Source of the DNA: Nigrospora sphaerica
Lineage: Eukaryota > Ascomycota > Sordariomycetes > Amphisphaeriales > Apiosporaceae
Length of the DNA: 64,000 bases
Reading direction: 5' to 3'
NCBI GenBank assembly: GCA_018287875.1
Contig: JAGVVL010000027.1
Location: 248,001-312,000, forward strand
Shown: in pieces, positions 44,497 through 54,156 of the stretch
How the letters are laid out: each line of letters opens with the position of its first letter
Numbering within the stretch: position 1 is the first letter of the stretch
The notes under the pieces: generated by a model
Databases searched by the model: none
Told to the model about the DNA's origin: nothing
What the model saw: the letters and a program-made list of their open reading frames with translations, nothing else
Position numbers and translations under genes: made by a program

Positions 44497-44823
44497 TACG
44501 TTAACTTATGGTGTTTCTCCTTTTTTGGTGGTGCGGTGATGGTGCGGTGCGCTGAGGGGGGCTCGAGCTTACTCCTCGGGCCTCCCAGTTGCTGGCATCG
44601 AAGAGCCTTGCTTAGCCACATCGTCAGGCGTTTTTCATCCGTTATGCAGGGCCAGCCAATAGCGACCGGCAACTCGGCCGTGCAGCAGACTGTGCCATCT
44701 AGCATTCCACCTTGAAGGCTGCTTACGTGACTGGAAATTTGGCCTTGAAAACAGCGCACCGAAGGATGTGGGGGCAACGATTCCTTACACTTTCTCGCGC
44801 GTCGCCCACCGAGAATCGCAAAG

Positions 44824-45462
44824 ATGAGTTTCGGATTCGGTGTTGGCGACCTTCTTGCAGTCATCAAGCTCATTAAAAAGATTTGGACGGACTTCGCCGA
44901 TGCACCAAAGCAATTCGAGAACATTTCTACCGAGTACGTCATTTCTCGTATCTAGCATGGCAGTGCTAACCTGACCGCTCTCGTAACACAGGGTCCGAAG
45001 TCTATCAATCGTCCTCCAGGATATCGAGATATTTTTTTCTAGCGACCACGTTTCTGACACCCATAAGCAAGAGCTGAATACGATCCTCGTCGGCTGCGAA
45101 CGGACTCTGAGAGACACGGAGAACACCCTAAACAAGTACTGCGACCTAAGGAACAAGAGCAAGAGCATTGGACAGGCAGTAAGAAGAGCATAGAAACGAC
45201 TGACACTCGAGCCTAACGACATCCGGGAGCTTCGAGGTCGGATCTCGTCCAATGTCACGTTGCTGAACTCCCTCGTCAGCGGCGTAATAAGAGACAATGT
45301 TGCCAGGGTCGTAATGCGACAAGACCGACAGTAGCACCAAGAGATTCTTAACTGGCTTACTCCGATCGACTATGCCGCCCAACAATTGGACTTTATCAAT
45401 CGGCGCCAGGCAGGAATATGCCAGTGGCTTCTCGATTCAGCCGAGTACCAGCGGTGGATCGC
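44824..45462 (+). pseudogene. N-terminal fragment of an NLR-like (NACHT/ankyrin-type) gene
   Basis: ATG at 44824 gives MSFGFGVGDLLAVIKLIKKI, then a 58-nt intron (GTACGT...ACACAG with GCTAACCTGAC) and EVRSLSIVLQDIEIFFSSDH, an amphipathic helical N-terminal domain common in fungal STAND/NLR proteins. The end, WLTPIDYAAQQLDFINRRQA followed by WLLDSAEYQRWI, is the usual lead-in to a NACHT domain. In-frame TAGs at 45191 and 45332 break it, and at 45463 an LTR starts, so no NACHT P-loop follows. Such genes function in non-self recognition and programmed cell death in fungi; this copy is dead. Confidence 0.65.
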
Positions 45463-45639
45463 TGATACGCATATTGACTAGCAACCGTGTAGGGTGTCAA
45501 TTGAGTATAGAAGAAAGATGCCCTTCTAACTATGAATAAGGAAAATAGGAGGACATTTGTACCTGCTATCTAATCAGGAAGCCTCCTGATTAGATCATCA
45601 GATAATATCTGTCCTCCTCGACGTTGCACAGTATCACGC

Positions 45640-46615
45640 AAAGGCGTCCATGAACCCCTGCGGCGTCGTGTTTGACGCGGAGGCCCTAGGTGCGCTGCGG
45701 GGCCTACAGAAGGCAGTGGAGCTATACTCGGAAGCCTCGATCACGCTCTGTGCGGATAACACGGCAGCGATATGGAGCGCTCAGAAGGACGCCCCGACAA
45801 CGTCACAAGCTACGTTTATCGAAATCCACCAGCTCATGGAAAGGTACGACATTTCGCTCCGATGGAGCTCTGGACACACGGGTATCGCAGGAAACGAGGA
45901 AGCCGACGCCCTAGCAAACCAGGGAGCGACAGAAGGATCACCAGACAAGTATAAAGAACGAACGGCCGCAGGTCTAAAAGGCATCTCGCGGATGATGCTC
46001 CAGGAAGCAGCCGAACGATGGTGGAAGGCCCCAACCACCAACGTTCCCTCGGGCCTAGAAACCGCAGGCATCAGCTACCGACTAGGCAAAGGCCCCCCGG
46101 CGCTAAAACTCCCAAGAAAAATACTTAGCTGGTACCTTAACACAGTCACGGCACACGGAGACTACATCTGGTACCATAACCGCTACGGACACTGGGACGC
46201 CGAGGTACACTGCGCTTGCACAACCCTAGCCCACGGCCGCCGCGAGACAGGACCAGAACACCTTGTACACTGCTGGCACTCGAGGCAGACGAAAGATAAG
46301 TGGCCACGGCCACCGAAGCCGAAGGCACGACTGGACGGCACGGAGTGGGGGGAGGACAGCTGGCCGATAAGGTTCCATCGGCTCAAGCTGACCGGCTCGG
46401 CAGACCGAACAGCATACTGGGGATGGTTAATACGGAATCCCGCAGAGTTCCAGAAGTTCGTCGAGAGTACGAGATACTTCGAGTTCAGCCCGCCTATCTG
46501 GGAGCAGGCGTGGTGCTGCCGCGACCGGCGACGGCCAGCTACACCAGATCCAGGCGACGAACAGTCAGACCTCGAGGTGGTTATGCCCCTGGCATACGGC
46601 CCCAGGACTGAATAA
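45640..46615 (+). pseudogene. LINE ORF2 C-terminus with RNase H domain
   Basis: About 325 codons starting inside RNase H: FDAEALGALRGL, CADNTAAIWSAQ and WSSGHTGIAGNEEADALA carry three of the four catalytic acids; the first (the TDGS motif) is lost by truncation. A Trp/Cys-rich C-terminal region (ETGPEHLVHCWHSRQ) follows to a TAA at 46613. The frame is open but cannot be functional. It belongs to a LINE family different from the one at 27868, which lacks RNase H. Confidence 0.8.
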
Positions 46616-47090
46616 GATAAGCACACACGAGGAGCAGGGGGGAGAGACAGGCCACAGGCGGGGACATAAGAGGGCTCTTCGCCCGCCAGAAGAGGGGCGC
46701 CTAGCGAGGCTTAGTAGAGGAGGCGCGAAGATAGAAAGCGGGGACAGAAAACCACAAAAGCAACACCAACAACAGCCACCAGGCAAAAGACACCAGCGCA
46801 ACCTAGCGCAGCCATATACGGCTCCGGAATACACAAGAGTTAGGATGCCTCCAAAGGGCCAGCACCTAACTACGACGGGCCCCAGTTCAACACTAGGGGC
46901 AGAGAACACAAGACGAGAAAAGAGGCTGGAAGGCTGGATGTCGAGCGGAAGGTCAGAGGAATGATGAGCCAACAAGGCACGGAGTGGCTTCTATAAGCTT
47001 GCCACGTCACATATCCCCTGGGAGATAAGTAGATAAACCACGGTACCAGCGGTCCTACGCCGACGTTAAACAATAACACACACACACACA
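45640..47090 (+). mobile_element. 5'-truncated LINE with RNase H, inserted in the LTR
   Basis: Flanked by near-exact 13-bp duplications (CACAGTATCACGC at 45627-45639, CACAGCATCACGC at 47091-47103). Contains the C-terminal RNase H region of ORF2, a ~430-bp 3' UTR and a CA-rich tail. The 5' truncation falls inside the RNase H domain. Confidence 0.85.
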
Positions 47091-47266
47091 CACAGCATCA
47101 CGCGGTCCGCCTTGGGACTTCACGTATCATAATCACGCAGGTCGAAACGTGTTGAGGTATGCATCAATTTATCCGGTAAACAAAATGGGCTGGCATCCAT
47201 GTACCATGTGTTATTTTTCCTGGACCGGCGGGGCGGTGGCATGAGAAATCTGCACCTGTTTGCGAG

Positions 47267-49548
47267 CTAACTCCTGACACCCTCGGAATACATCTGTATA
47301 GAAGAACACAGAATACCGTTCATGGTATTCCACTTCTGGCGGGTACGAGCATGTCGACTGCGCGCGCGCTCCCTTACAGGCACGCTTGGAAAATTGACCG
47401 AAGCCACCTTGATGGCATGGTGAACCCTCGCTACCAACTCCTCCTTCCGCTTCACTTCCGTTTTGTGAGACAGTGTCCTGTTAATTTTGTTGTTGTACTT
47501 GTAGTCGTCAGAATCTCCCTTCCTACCCGTTGTCTTGAGCCAGAAGGCTAGCTGACGGGATAGATTGGCCGCTTGTAGGATACAGTCCACGTCACCTTGG
47601 CCTAAAGTGTTGATGGCGTCGTTCATGTACTGGCAGACACGCTCGTGCTTCGAGTTCCATAGTGCGTTACTGTCTCGGCGGCGCATCGACTCCTTGTGGT
47701 GGTTCACCAGGATTTCGGTGGCAAACCCCAACGCGCGCGTCACCGTGCTCCATCGCAACCTCTTCCACTTCCTGCACAGCTCCAGGGCATCATTGCGGAG
47801 TTCTTCTGCCCTTGAAACCAAAGAGTCCTGTTCGAGGCCCCCGTGCCACAGTGCGTAGACGTAGTCGTGGTTCAGGGCTAAGGCCCTGCTGACGGGGATG
47901 CCCTTTGTGCCGCCTGAAGAACCTGGCCCTGCAGTCTTAGTGGGCCTGGGCTCTGCACCGCCTAAAAGATCCTTATACTTCTTTTCGAGAAGTTCTGGTT
48001 CCATGACAAACCTACTTCTGGACATCTTGCTACAATCAGCACCCATTCTTAGAATAACAGGGTTTTCGTTCCCGATCAGGTCCTGCAGCGCATGGAAGGA
48101 CTTCCAGTACCCCATGGCCACGCTTGGCCCAAAGTCTTTGAGTGTGTTTCTGTCTTGCAGTGTGCGGAGTAAGGAATCTAGGATGACCACGAAGGGATCT
48201 CTTGGGTGCAACCACGACACGAAGCGGTATCGGAGCGTGAGCAGGAAGACGTAAGCGAAGACGAGACGTCCCTGCATGAATTTGGTGTTCGTGCGTACCT
48301 GGATGAGCGTGACGCAGATCTTCCAGAAGTGAACCATGAACAGTGGTCCGAACGCGTTGTCCTTGTTTATACCCATGCCGAGGACTGCGTGAGTGAGAAG
48401 TCCCATGGCCGAGCCGCACGTAGCCCTAGTCGCTAGCCCAGCAAGGCAAGCGAGTCGATCGGAGAGTAAGGCCCATGGATCGCAAGTCAGTTGGATCTTG
48501 GTTGGTGCCACAAAATCCCCGGTGGTCGTATCGATTGTCCAGTTGGCGGTTTTACTCCCGCCAAAAAAGTGCTTGATGAGCCCGTCGATTTCATGAAGCA
48601 TCATCTCCTGATGGCGATATGGGTAATCCGGATGCGTGGCAAAATCCCCGGTAGGATGGAGCCTTAGAGGACTCCCGATGGGCCTTCGGTAAGCCAGACG
48701 GAAATAAACAAGTTCGCTCCTCATAAGTTTTGCTCTGCATCTGATGTCCTTGAGGCTTTGACTTGAGCGTTGCCGGGGTTCTGCCGTGTTGGAAACATCC
48801 TGTCTTGAGTTCTTGCCCGGAAACCATGACCCGAATTTGCGGTCGTATGTGGACTTTCTACTTGAATCAGCGACACTTGCGTCAATGCTTGCTTTCTGCC
48901 ACACGTGTCTGACTTACCCCGCATGAAAGCCATATATTAGTCCCATCTCAAGAACTATTTCTTCGGCAGTGTGATTCTTGTGACAATACAAGTGTCTTAG
49001 GTGTTCCTTTCTTTCCACCCACTCACACTCCGGGTGAAACACTCTCTTAACCGAAGCAGAGTCTAATTTTGAAGGCTTTCTTTTGCGTGAACCTGCTATT
49101 ATGGGGGTTACATTCAGTCAGGTAAGCCCAATAAGGACAATTGACACACCTCTATGGCTAAAACGCACATACCTGGTTGTTGTGGGGTGAAATGGAAGCC
49201 GTCACTTGGATGCAGTGTTGGGTAGAAAAGCGTAGGAGGTGTGGTGTTGGATAGGGTCTGTGAATTCCCCTCGACTGATAGAACTGCCACATGACTGCCA
49301 GAAGGCACCAAAGGATGAGATGGGCCGTGGCCCAATGCCAAGCTGGGATCGCCAGGATCATTCCGTAGCATGTCATCATATCCTCCATGTGAAGGCAGTT
49401 GATCAATGGAATCGTATGGACGTGGATGGAAGGGATACGTTGATTCGGTCGTGAGGGGTGGCTGAAATAGAGAATTCAAGTCAACCCATTCGTCGAATGT
49501 ACCATCCCCATCCTGTCCACCGGACCCGGCAGCGAACCACGAGTCCAT
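47267..49548 (-). CDS. Clr5-domain protein
   Basis: Three exons on the minus strand: 49173-49548, 48918-49095 and 47267-48857 (714 aa); introns GTATGT...AATAG and GTAAGT...AGTAG join in frame. Exon 1 encodes an acidic, Pro/Ser-rich region. Residues about 151-205 (WVERKEHLRHLYCHKNHTAE, then EMGLIYGFHAGKSTYDRKFG) match the Clr5 domain, a DNA-binding-like module frequent in Pezizomycotina. The long third exon encodes a helical region of unknown fold that looks like the C-terminal part of other Clr5 proteins. A nuclear regulatory role is inferred from the domain only. The gene is intact although its 3' end lies only 140 bp from the LTR/LINE nest. Exon 1 start is the first ATG giving a sensible acidic N-terminus; it could lie further upstream. 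Confidence 0.7.
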
Positions 49549-49921
49549 GGCAACCACAAAGTACCCAGTCAACTCAGGTGTCCAGAAGAATGGCTTGAAG
49601 GGGTGGAAGAAGGCTGGTGCGCCATAGGACACATTCGGTAGAGGGGAAAGCACCAGATTTTGCGGAAGTGCGATGCGGCGCCCGAGTTGGAGAAGCAAGC
49701 GACGCCGACCCTTCACCGCACATGGAGGGCCTCGATGATGGCCCCTCGGAATCGGCATTACCGCCTTGAAAGTCCGATAGGCCAGAGGTCAGTAAGGTAA
49801 AACAGGCCATGCACCCAAAGAATCCGCGCCCAATCGCAGAATGGCAACTGTTCATGTAGTGGGGCATTGCGCCAGAGTGGCATGCATCGCCTCCGATCCC
49901 CGGCTTTTCCGCTAGTTGATA

Positions 49922-50080
49922 GGCTGATCCTAAGTTCTCTTCGCACTCTCGCAGCATTAGCCAAGCCACTTCCCAGAGCGACCAGGACCGACCGCATGTC
50001 ATTGGTTGATCCTAACTTCTCTTCCACCCATGGCGACGCAGCCTTGGCACTCGTATAATTGGTTGATCCTAAGTGCTCTT
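49922..50080 (+). promoter_or_regulatory. Three direct copies of a 20-bp motif
   Basis: GGCTGATCCTAAGTTCTCTT (49922-49941), GGTTGATCCTAACTTCTCTT (50004-50023) and GGTTGATCCTAAGTGCTCTT (50061-50080); each differs by one or two bases while the spacers (62 and 37 bp) are unrelated. Direct repetition of a short motif in a divergent promoter suggests binding sites for one regulator; no known factor is recognised. Confidence 0.5.
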
Positions 50081-50439
50081 ATTCCCTCTGCAGGTCACCA
50101 CATGCCGTTGTCAAATGACGATTCCAGCTTGCCCAGCCTTGCATACTTAAACCTGCGTGAATGGGATCCTGGGGAATCTGTAGACTCTGGATTGGTGCTC
50201 TGGTGCCACAGGAGCACGAGAGCGAACCCTGCACATACATCTCTCGCTGGATGGTGTATGCTTCTTCTTCCACAGGGACATCCATGTTGTGCCCCCCTGT
50301 CATGGGTGGCATCCTTCAGAGAGTCATCTATTTGTGTGGAAGGAGACGAAAACCCAGCCTGGCACCAATTCAAGGGTCTAAGTTGCCTTTTACGTACTAC
50401 ATAGACCTCGTTAGAACATGCCTATTCGTCGCATATGGA

Positions 50440-50447
50440 TATATAAA
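50440..50447 (+). promoter_or_regulatory. TATA box of the 50601 gene
   Basis: TATATAAA, 161 bp before the ATG at 50601, followed by a CT-rich leader typical of fungal transcripts. Confidence 0.55.
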
Positions 50448-50600
50448 CCCCCTCCGAGCCTCATAACCTGTGCTCTTTGACCCAAACCATTCTCCTCAGA
50501 CCAAGCACCATACCATCATCTGACCGAGTTCACATCTTCACTACAATTACTCCGTTCCCCCCTCCTCTTTCGGGGTACGCCTATCCCTGAAGTCTCCCCA

Positions 50601-52054
50601 ATGACTCAGGTACGCCTTTCGCAGCGTTCCTCATGCGCAGCATGCTCGTCGAAGGCTGCAAAGTCGGCAACTTCACGCAATGGCGCTGCTGCTAAGTGTA
50701 CCCATCGGGGCTCTGGACACTCGTCGTCATTTGTTGCTCCAACACGCCCTTACAGGCCTCCGCCCCAGAAAGCACCCTTGCGTTCCGAGGCACCATGCGA
50801 CAAAGAGTCGAAAGCGCTTCTCCAAAAGGTGCAAGATACCGGAAAGGTCTACAAGAACCCCATGATTCTTGCTGTCATCGACCCGAAGCATATGAAGCAG
50901 GCCACGAGGCTATTGAAACGTCGTCTTGCATCCTGTAGGACTACCTCTCCATTTACAACACTGCTAAGTTTTGGGAACGATTTCTATCCCGTCCGGGTTT
51001 TTCATTGACTACGTCAAGGAACTTGGATTGTGTTGCCTTTCTCTCTTCTCATGTCTTGATACCCTGTCCACTAATGATGCCATTATCAGATTCAAACATT
51101 GAGATTACCAGCCCGGCTCACTTGCAGCACTGTATCAACCAGAGAGGTCTTGGTGAAACGAATAAAGTCCCCGAGTACGCTTGCATCAAATATCAGACGC
51201 TTTGTATTATTGTGAGCGATACAGTGAGCGAAGTCACATACAATGTGTCTAGTGTCATCACGAGACTCTGCATTGATCGATCCTTCAGCTCGAGAATGCC
51301 TAACGACATCGGGTCTGGCGGTCTCACCATTAGCGACACAGCAACCTGGTGTGGTAAACAGTTGTTCACATGGACAGTCTGTCAGACAGCCCTTGTCAGA
51401 CGTCACATATTGGCCATAGCGGACCGTTGCTTCTTCGCCATTCCCAAACTCGCCGAGGCTACCAAGCTGTTCCGACAGCCAGATGTTGGACCAACACCAA
51501 TAAGTCCCCAGACAGCCCGTGCCGTCGAGAAGGTCGCGTTGAAGGTGAAAGAGGAGGGCATGCCAGCCAGTGAACAGAAAGCGACTTCGTCTTCCGACGA
51601 GAACCAATCGTGGTACGAACAGTCTGCGGGCTTCTTTTCCTATCTTCTAGCCGTGGCCGCCGGCATGGTAGGCGCAGCAGGAGCGGGTGCCGCTGTCTAT
51701 TCCGCGACGTGGTGCTCCCAGGCTGGCCTCTTCATCCAAGGCCCTTTGGGCTTTGCGGTGGCTGCCAACTTCTCCAACGGCGCCGCAATCAGTTCCGCGG
51801 TCGGCGGTGCTGCTTTGACAGGAGGGACCTACATGGTGGCTTCTGCTTTTGTTTACTTCGTCCCCTGGGAAAGGGTTTTCGCTTATCTTCGCAGGACACT
51901 CGCCCAGATCTGGGACAGCATCTGCAACCTGATGGGCTGGTTCTGGGCCAAGATAAAAGAGGTCGGCACGGCTCTGAAGTCCAAGGTGCTCCAGGTTTCC
52001 CGTCTTGTCATGGAGACGATTGCTGCTTTTTGGAAGGCATGGGCACCTTGTTGA
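50601..52054 (+). CDS. Hypothetical membrane protein with Gly/Ala-rich hydrophobic pair
   Basis: The second exon (from about 50939, after CTGTAG, to a TGA at 52052-52054) is one long open frame starting DYLSIYNTAKFWERFLSR. Its C-terminal half has two long hydrophobic Gly/Ala-rich segments (FFSYLLAVAAGMVGAAGAGA; GAAISSAVGGAALTGGTYMV) separated by about 40 residues, then an aromatic amphipathic tail (FAYLRRTLAQIWDSICNLMG). The 5' structure is unsure: the ATG at 50601 with a donor at 50829 or 50847 joins in frame (447 or 453 aa), but a short first exon (ATG ACT CAG) with a donor at 50610 is also possible. I do not recognise the family. The hydrophobic hairpin suggests membrane insertion. TATA box and upstream motif repeats support a real promoter. 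Confidence 0.5.
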
Positions 52055-53118
52055 TGGGGTCGTAGAGACACCGGTCATTGTTTTGATTTCTGGAGTATTT
52101 ACTTCTTCCTCACGTCACTGCATTTCTTCCTTCCTCGCGTATTTGCTTTCCTTTCTCCTTACCTCGACAGACTTCCTTCTTACACATCTCGCCGCCTGAA
52201 AACGATTTCCTAGGCAGTTACCTCCCCATATGGATCTTCTTCCATTCAATTGAACTTGAGACGTAACCCACCGAGACCGCCAGAAGACTTGTTGGAAAGC
52301 CATCTGCCAGGACTTCCCCGTGACATATGGTGTCATCGAATATGTACATACAGGGGACTGTCTCCCTAAGGTCTATCTGGAGCTCCAATTCCTTAGTGAC
52401 CTATCCGATTCCCAATCACTTTCCTTCAACATCTATCTTTAACAAAACTTCCGACTCCATTAGTGTGTTTGACCGGGGCTGTTCCGCTAGCAGGCCCCGC
52501 CACGGGGAACCAAGAAAGGTTTAATCCAGGCCGTGACCTTCGAGTTTCTTTCTGTCCTCCAAGACGTCCAACGACTAGGCCTAAATGTATGTAGGAGATA
52601 TTAAGGTGAACTAAAACCTTTATGTGAAATCTCAGTAGTGATTTCGTACGTCTTTACCTGAAATATGGGAATCATCAAGGTTGGATGTGGGAAGTGCTCT
52701 CGCCAGCCACTGAGGCCAAGTGCTCCGTGATAGTTTCCTTCACATCTGTCGCCTTAGCTGTCCTAGCCCACATTAACGGAGTAGTATGCTCTGCTTATAC
52801 GAGGGCCTCCATAGACAGCCATGCCGTCTTAGCAAAATCGTTTATTCGAAAGCACTATACGTCGAACAGTTGCTTCGTGTCTACGTGAGAGCTACGGGGG
52901 ACGGCCGTCTTTATTTTAAGCGGCGCGTCGTCAGCGAGGAGTTATCAGGCTAGCCTTCTAACCTATCCTTTTACTTCTCTGTCCATGCCTTACCATATAG
53001 TATCGCGCCGGTGAGATGCCACCATAGGTGAGATGCCACCATAGGTGAGATGTTAATACACGAACCCAAAAATTATCGGGCGCGGCACGTTAATTTTCCC
53101 TACATATTTTATGTCGCC
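52055..53118. other. Intergenic; no gene recognised
   Basis: CT-rich 3' UTR-like sequence after 52054, then AT-rich sequence without family-type frames; a short tandem repeat lies at 53010-53052 just before the Helitron-related repeat. Confidence 0.5.
53010..53052 (+). repeat. 17-bp tandem repeat, 2.5 copies
   Basis: GGTGAGATGCCACCATA at 53010-53026 and 53027-53043, then a partial copy to 53052. Confidence 0.85.
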
Positions 53119-53190
53119 TGTCACGGTTCAAGGAACGAGTGATCTGATAATGCCCTGAAGGTTGTATTGAGATGCGAAAACTGTAGGTGA

Positions 53191-53263
53191 AGAGGAAAAG
53201 AAGAGGAAAAGAAGAGGAAAAGAAGAGGAAAAGAAGAGGAAAAGAAGAGGAAAAGAAGAGGAA
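53191..53263 (+). repeat. 11-bp minisatellite AGAGGAAAAGA, six to seven copies
   Basis: Purine-only tandem array in copy B; copy A at the same place has only about one and a half units (around 38148-38172), so the array has expanded or shrunk between copies. Confidence 0.9.
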
Positions 53264-53389
53264 CAGGCTCCTCTCAGTCACTGTTTGGTAAGAATATATT
53301 CAGCCAGCGGCAGTACATACCGCCGGCCAGTGGTCCATGCGTTCCCATGCACTTGTAACTATGTACCCATGCCGTAACAAGGTCGTGGT

Positions 53390-54000
53390 TGTGACGGAGA
53401 CCGATGGCTATGCTCTGGTTGTACTCGTCCACCATCGGCTGCGTCCTTTTCACACGAAGGAGACAGTCGTCCGTGAAGCCAGTCTCATCGACCAGCTTCT
53501 AAGGGCATCCGAAGCGGCATAGCTGCCGGGTCGGCCGGGAGCTGCTTCCGGTTAAGCCGTCCCTTAAGGCCCTGCCGATCGAGTACTTAACACACGTGGC
53601 GCTGTGGTGGTGCACCTGGCATCGTGAGGCCACTAAATTCGCTTCGCCCTCAAACGTGTTCGACAGCCAGGCGCTGTCCCGGCCACCCCTGGGCCGGCCA
53701 CGGCCGTCTTCTGCCCTGCTTCCACGAGCTCCGCCGCGAGGCCCTCGTTTAATGTCTCGGTGAACACATCATCGACAAAGGTCCGCACCTTGGAACGGTA
53801 CGCACCCTCGGCTGGGTTGGCCATATCGCGGACAAGGTCGGCAAGACTCAGGTTCTAATCGAGCCAGAGGATCCCGTGGAAGTGAAAAGCGCCGCGGTCG
53901 TTGGTCTCTACGGCACCGAAGTAGTGGCTCACCCTTCCGACTTCTAACGGACGACCGACGCGGACGTAGTGCTCGAAGAACATCTGATGAGTCGTTGACT
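53390..54000 (-). pseudogene. Helitron Rep/helicase fragment
   Basis: On the minus strand: MFFEHYVRVGRPLE, then SHYFGAVETNDRGAFHFHG and ILWLD, holding the HUH pattern (HFH) of rolling-circle Rep proteins; NLSLADLVRDMANPAEGAY and VDDVFTETLNEGLAAE follow. After frame breaks, QPMVDEYNQSIAIGLRHNHD matches the conserved segment after the Rep core. An in-frame TAG follows ILWLD and the helicase proper is missing, so the protein is dead. Confidence 0.6.
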
Positions 54001-54156
54001 GGAGTAGGAGCAGAAGAGAGTGATGTATAAGTGAGGCCTGCCACGAAGTGGTCGGTGGGGCAGGAATCTACCTATAGTGTGATCCAGGTGGGTGATAGGA
54101 CCCCACCAAACAGGATAACGCACTCCAGTATAGCTACCTACCCTGACCACGCATCA

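Larger units (their letters stand above)
38835..44569 (+). mobile_element. Pogo-type transposon 1 (outer element of a three-element nest)
   Basis: Perfect 42-bp terminal inverted repeats (38835-38876 and 44528-44569), starting AGCTCGAGCCCCCCTCAGCG, flanked by TA duplications (38833-38834, 44570-44571). The transposase lies at 39016-40644. The 3' non-coding part is split at a TA by two further elements (40713-42562 and 42565-44496). Without the insertions the element would be about 1.95 kb. Confidence 0.88.
45463..47129 (+). mobile_element. LTR copy 2, split by a LINE
   Basis: Starts TGATACGCATATTGAC at 45463 and ends CACGTATCA at 47129; outside the LINE its ~215 bp align with the complement of the solo LTR at 37751-38026. 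It sits in the NLR-like fragment. No matching 5-bp flanks (ATCGC versus TAATC), so one side may have been lost. Confidence 0.75.
49549..50600. other. Divergent promoter region with repeated 20-bp motif
   Basis: 1.05 kb between the starts of the Clr5 gene and the membrane-protein gene. It contains three copies of GGYTGATCCTAAGTTCTCTT-like sequence (49922, 50004, 50061) and a TATATAAA box at 50440. Open frames on the minus strand here overlap each other and are not convincing. Confidence 0.55.
53119..54156 (-). mobile_element. Dispersed repeat copy B with Helitron Rep fragment
   Basis: Shares both ends with copy A (38078-38651): TGTCACGGTTCAAGGAACGA at the left and CCACGCATCA at the right. Unlike copy A it holds a minus-strand Helitron replication-initiator fragment. 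Read from the Rep strand, the end carries a small GTTC-CTT-GAAC hairpin 8 nt before the boundary, as Helitron 3' ends have a terminal hairpin, but the usual CTRR end is not seen. No duplication of flanks. Confidence 0.55.
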
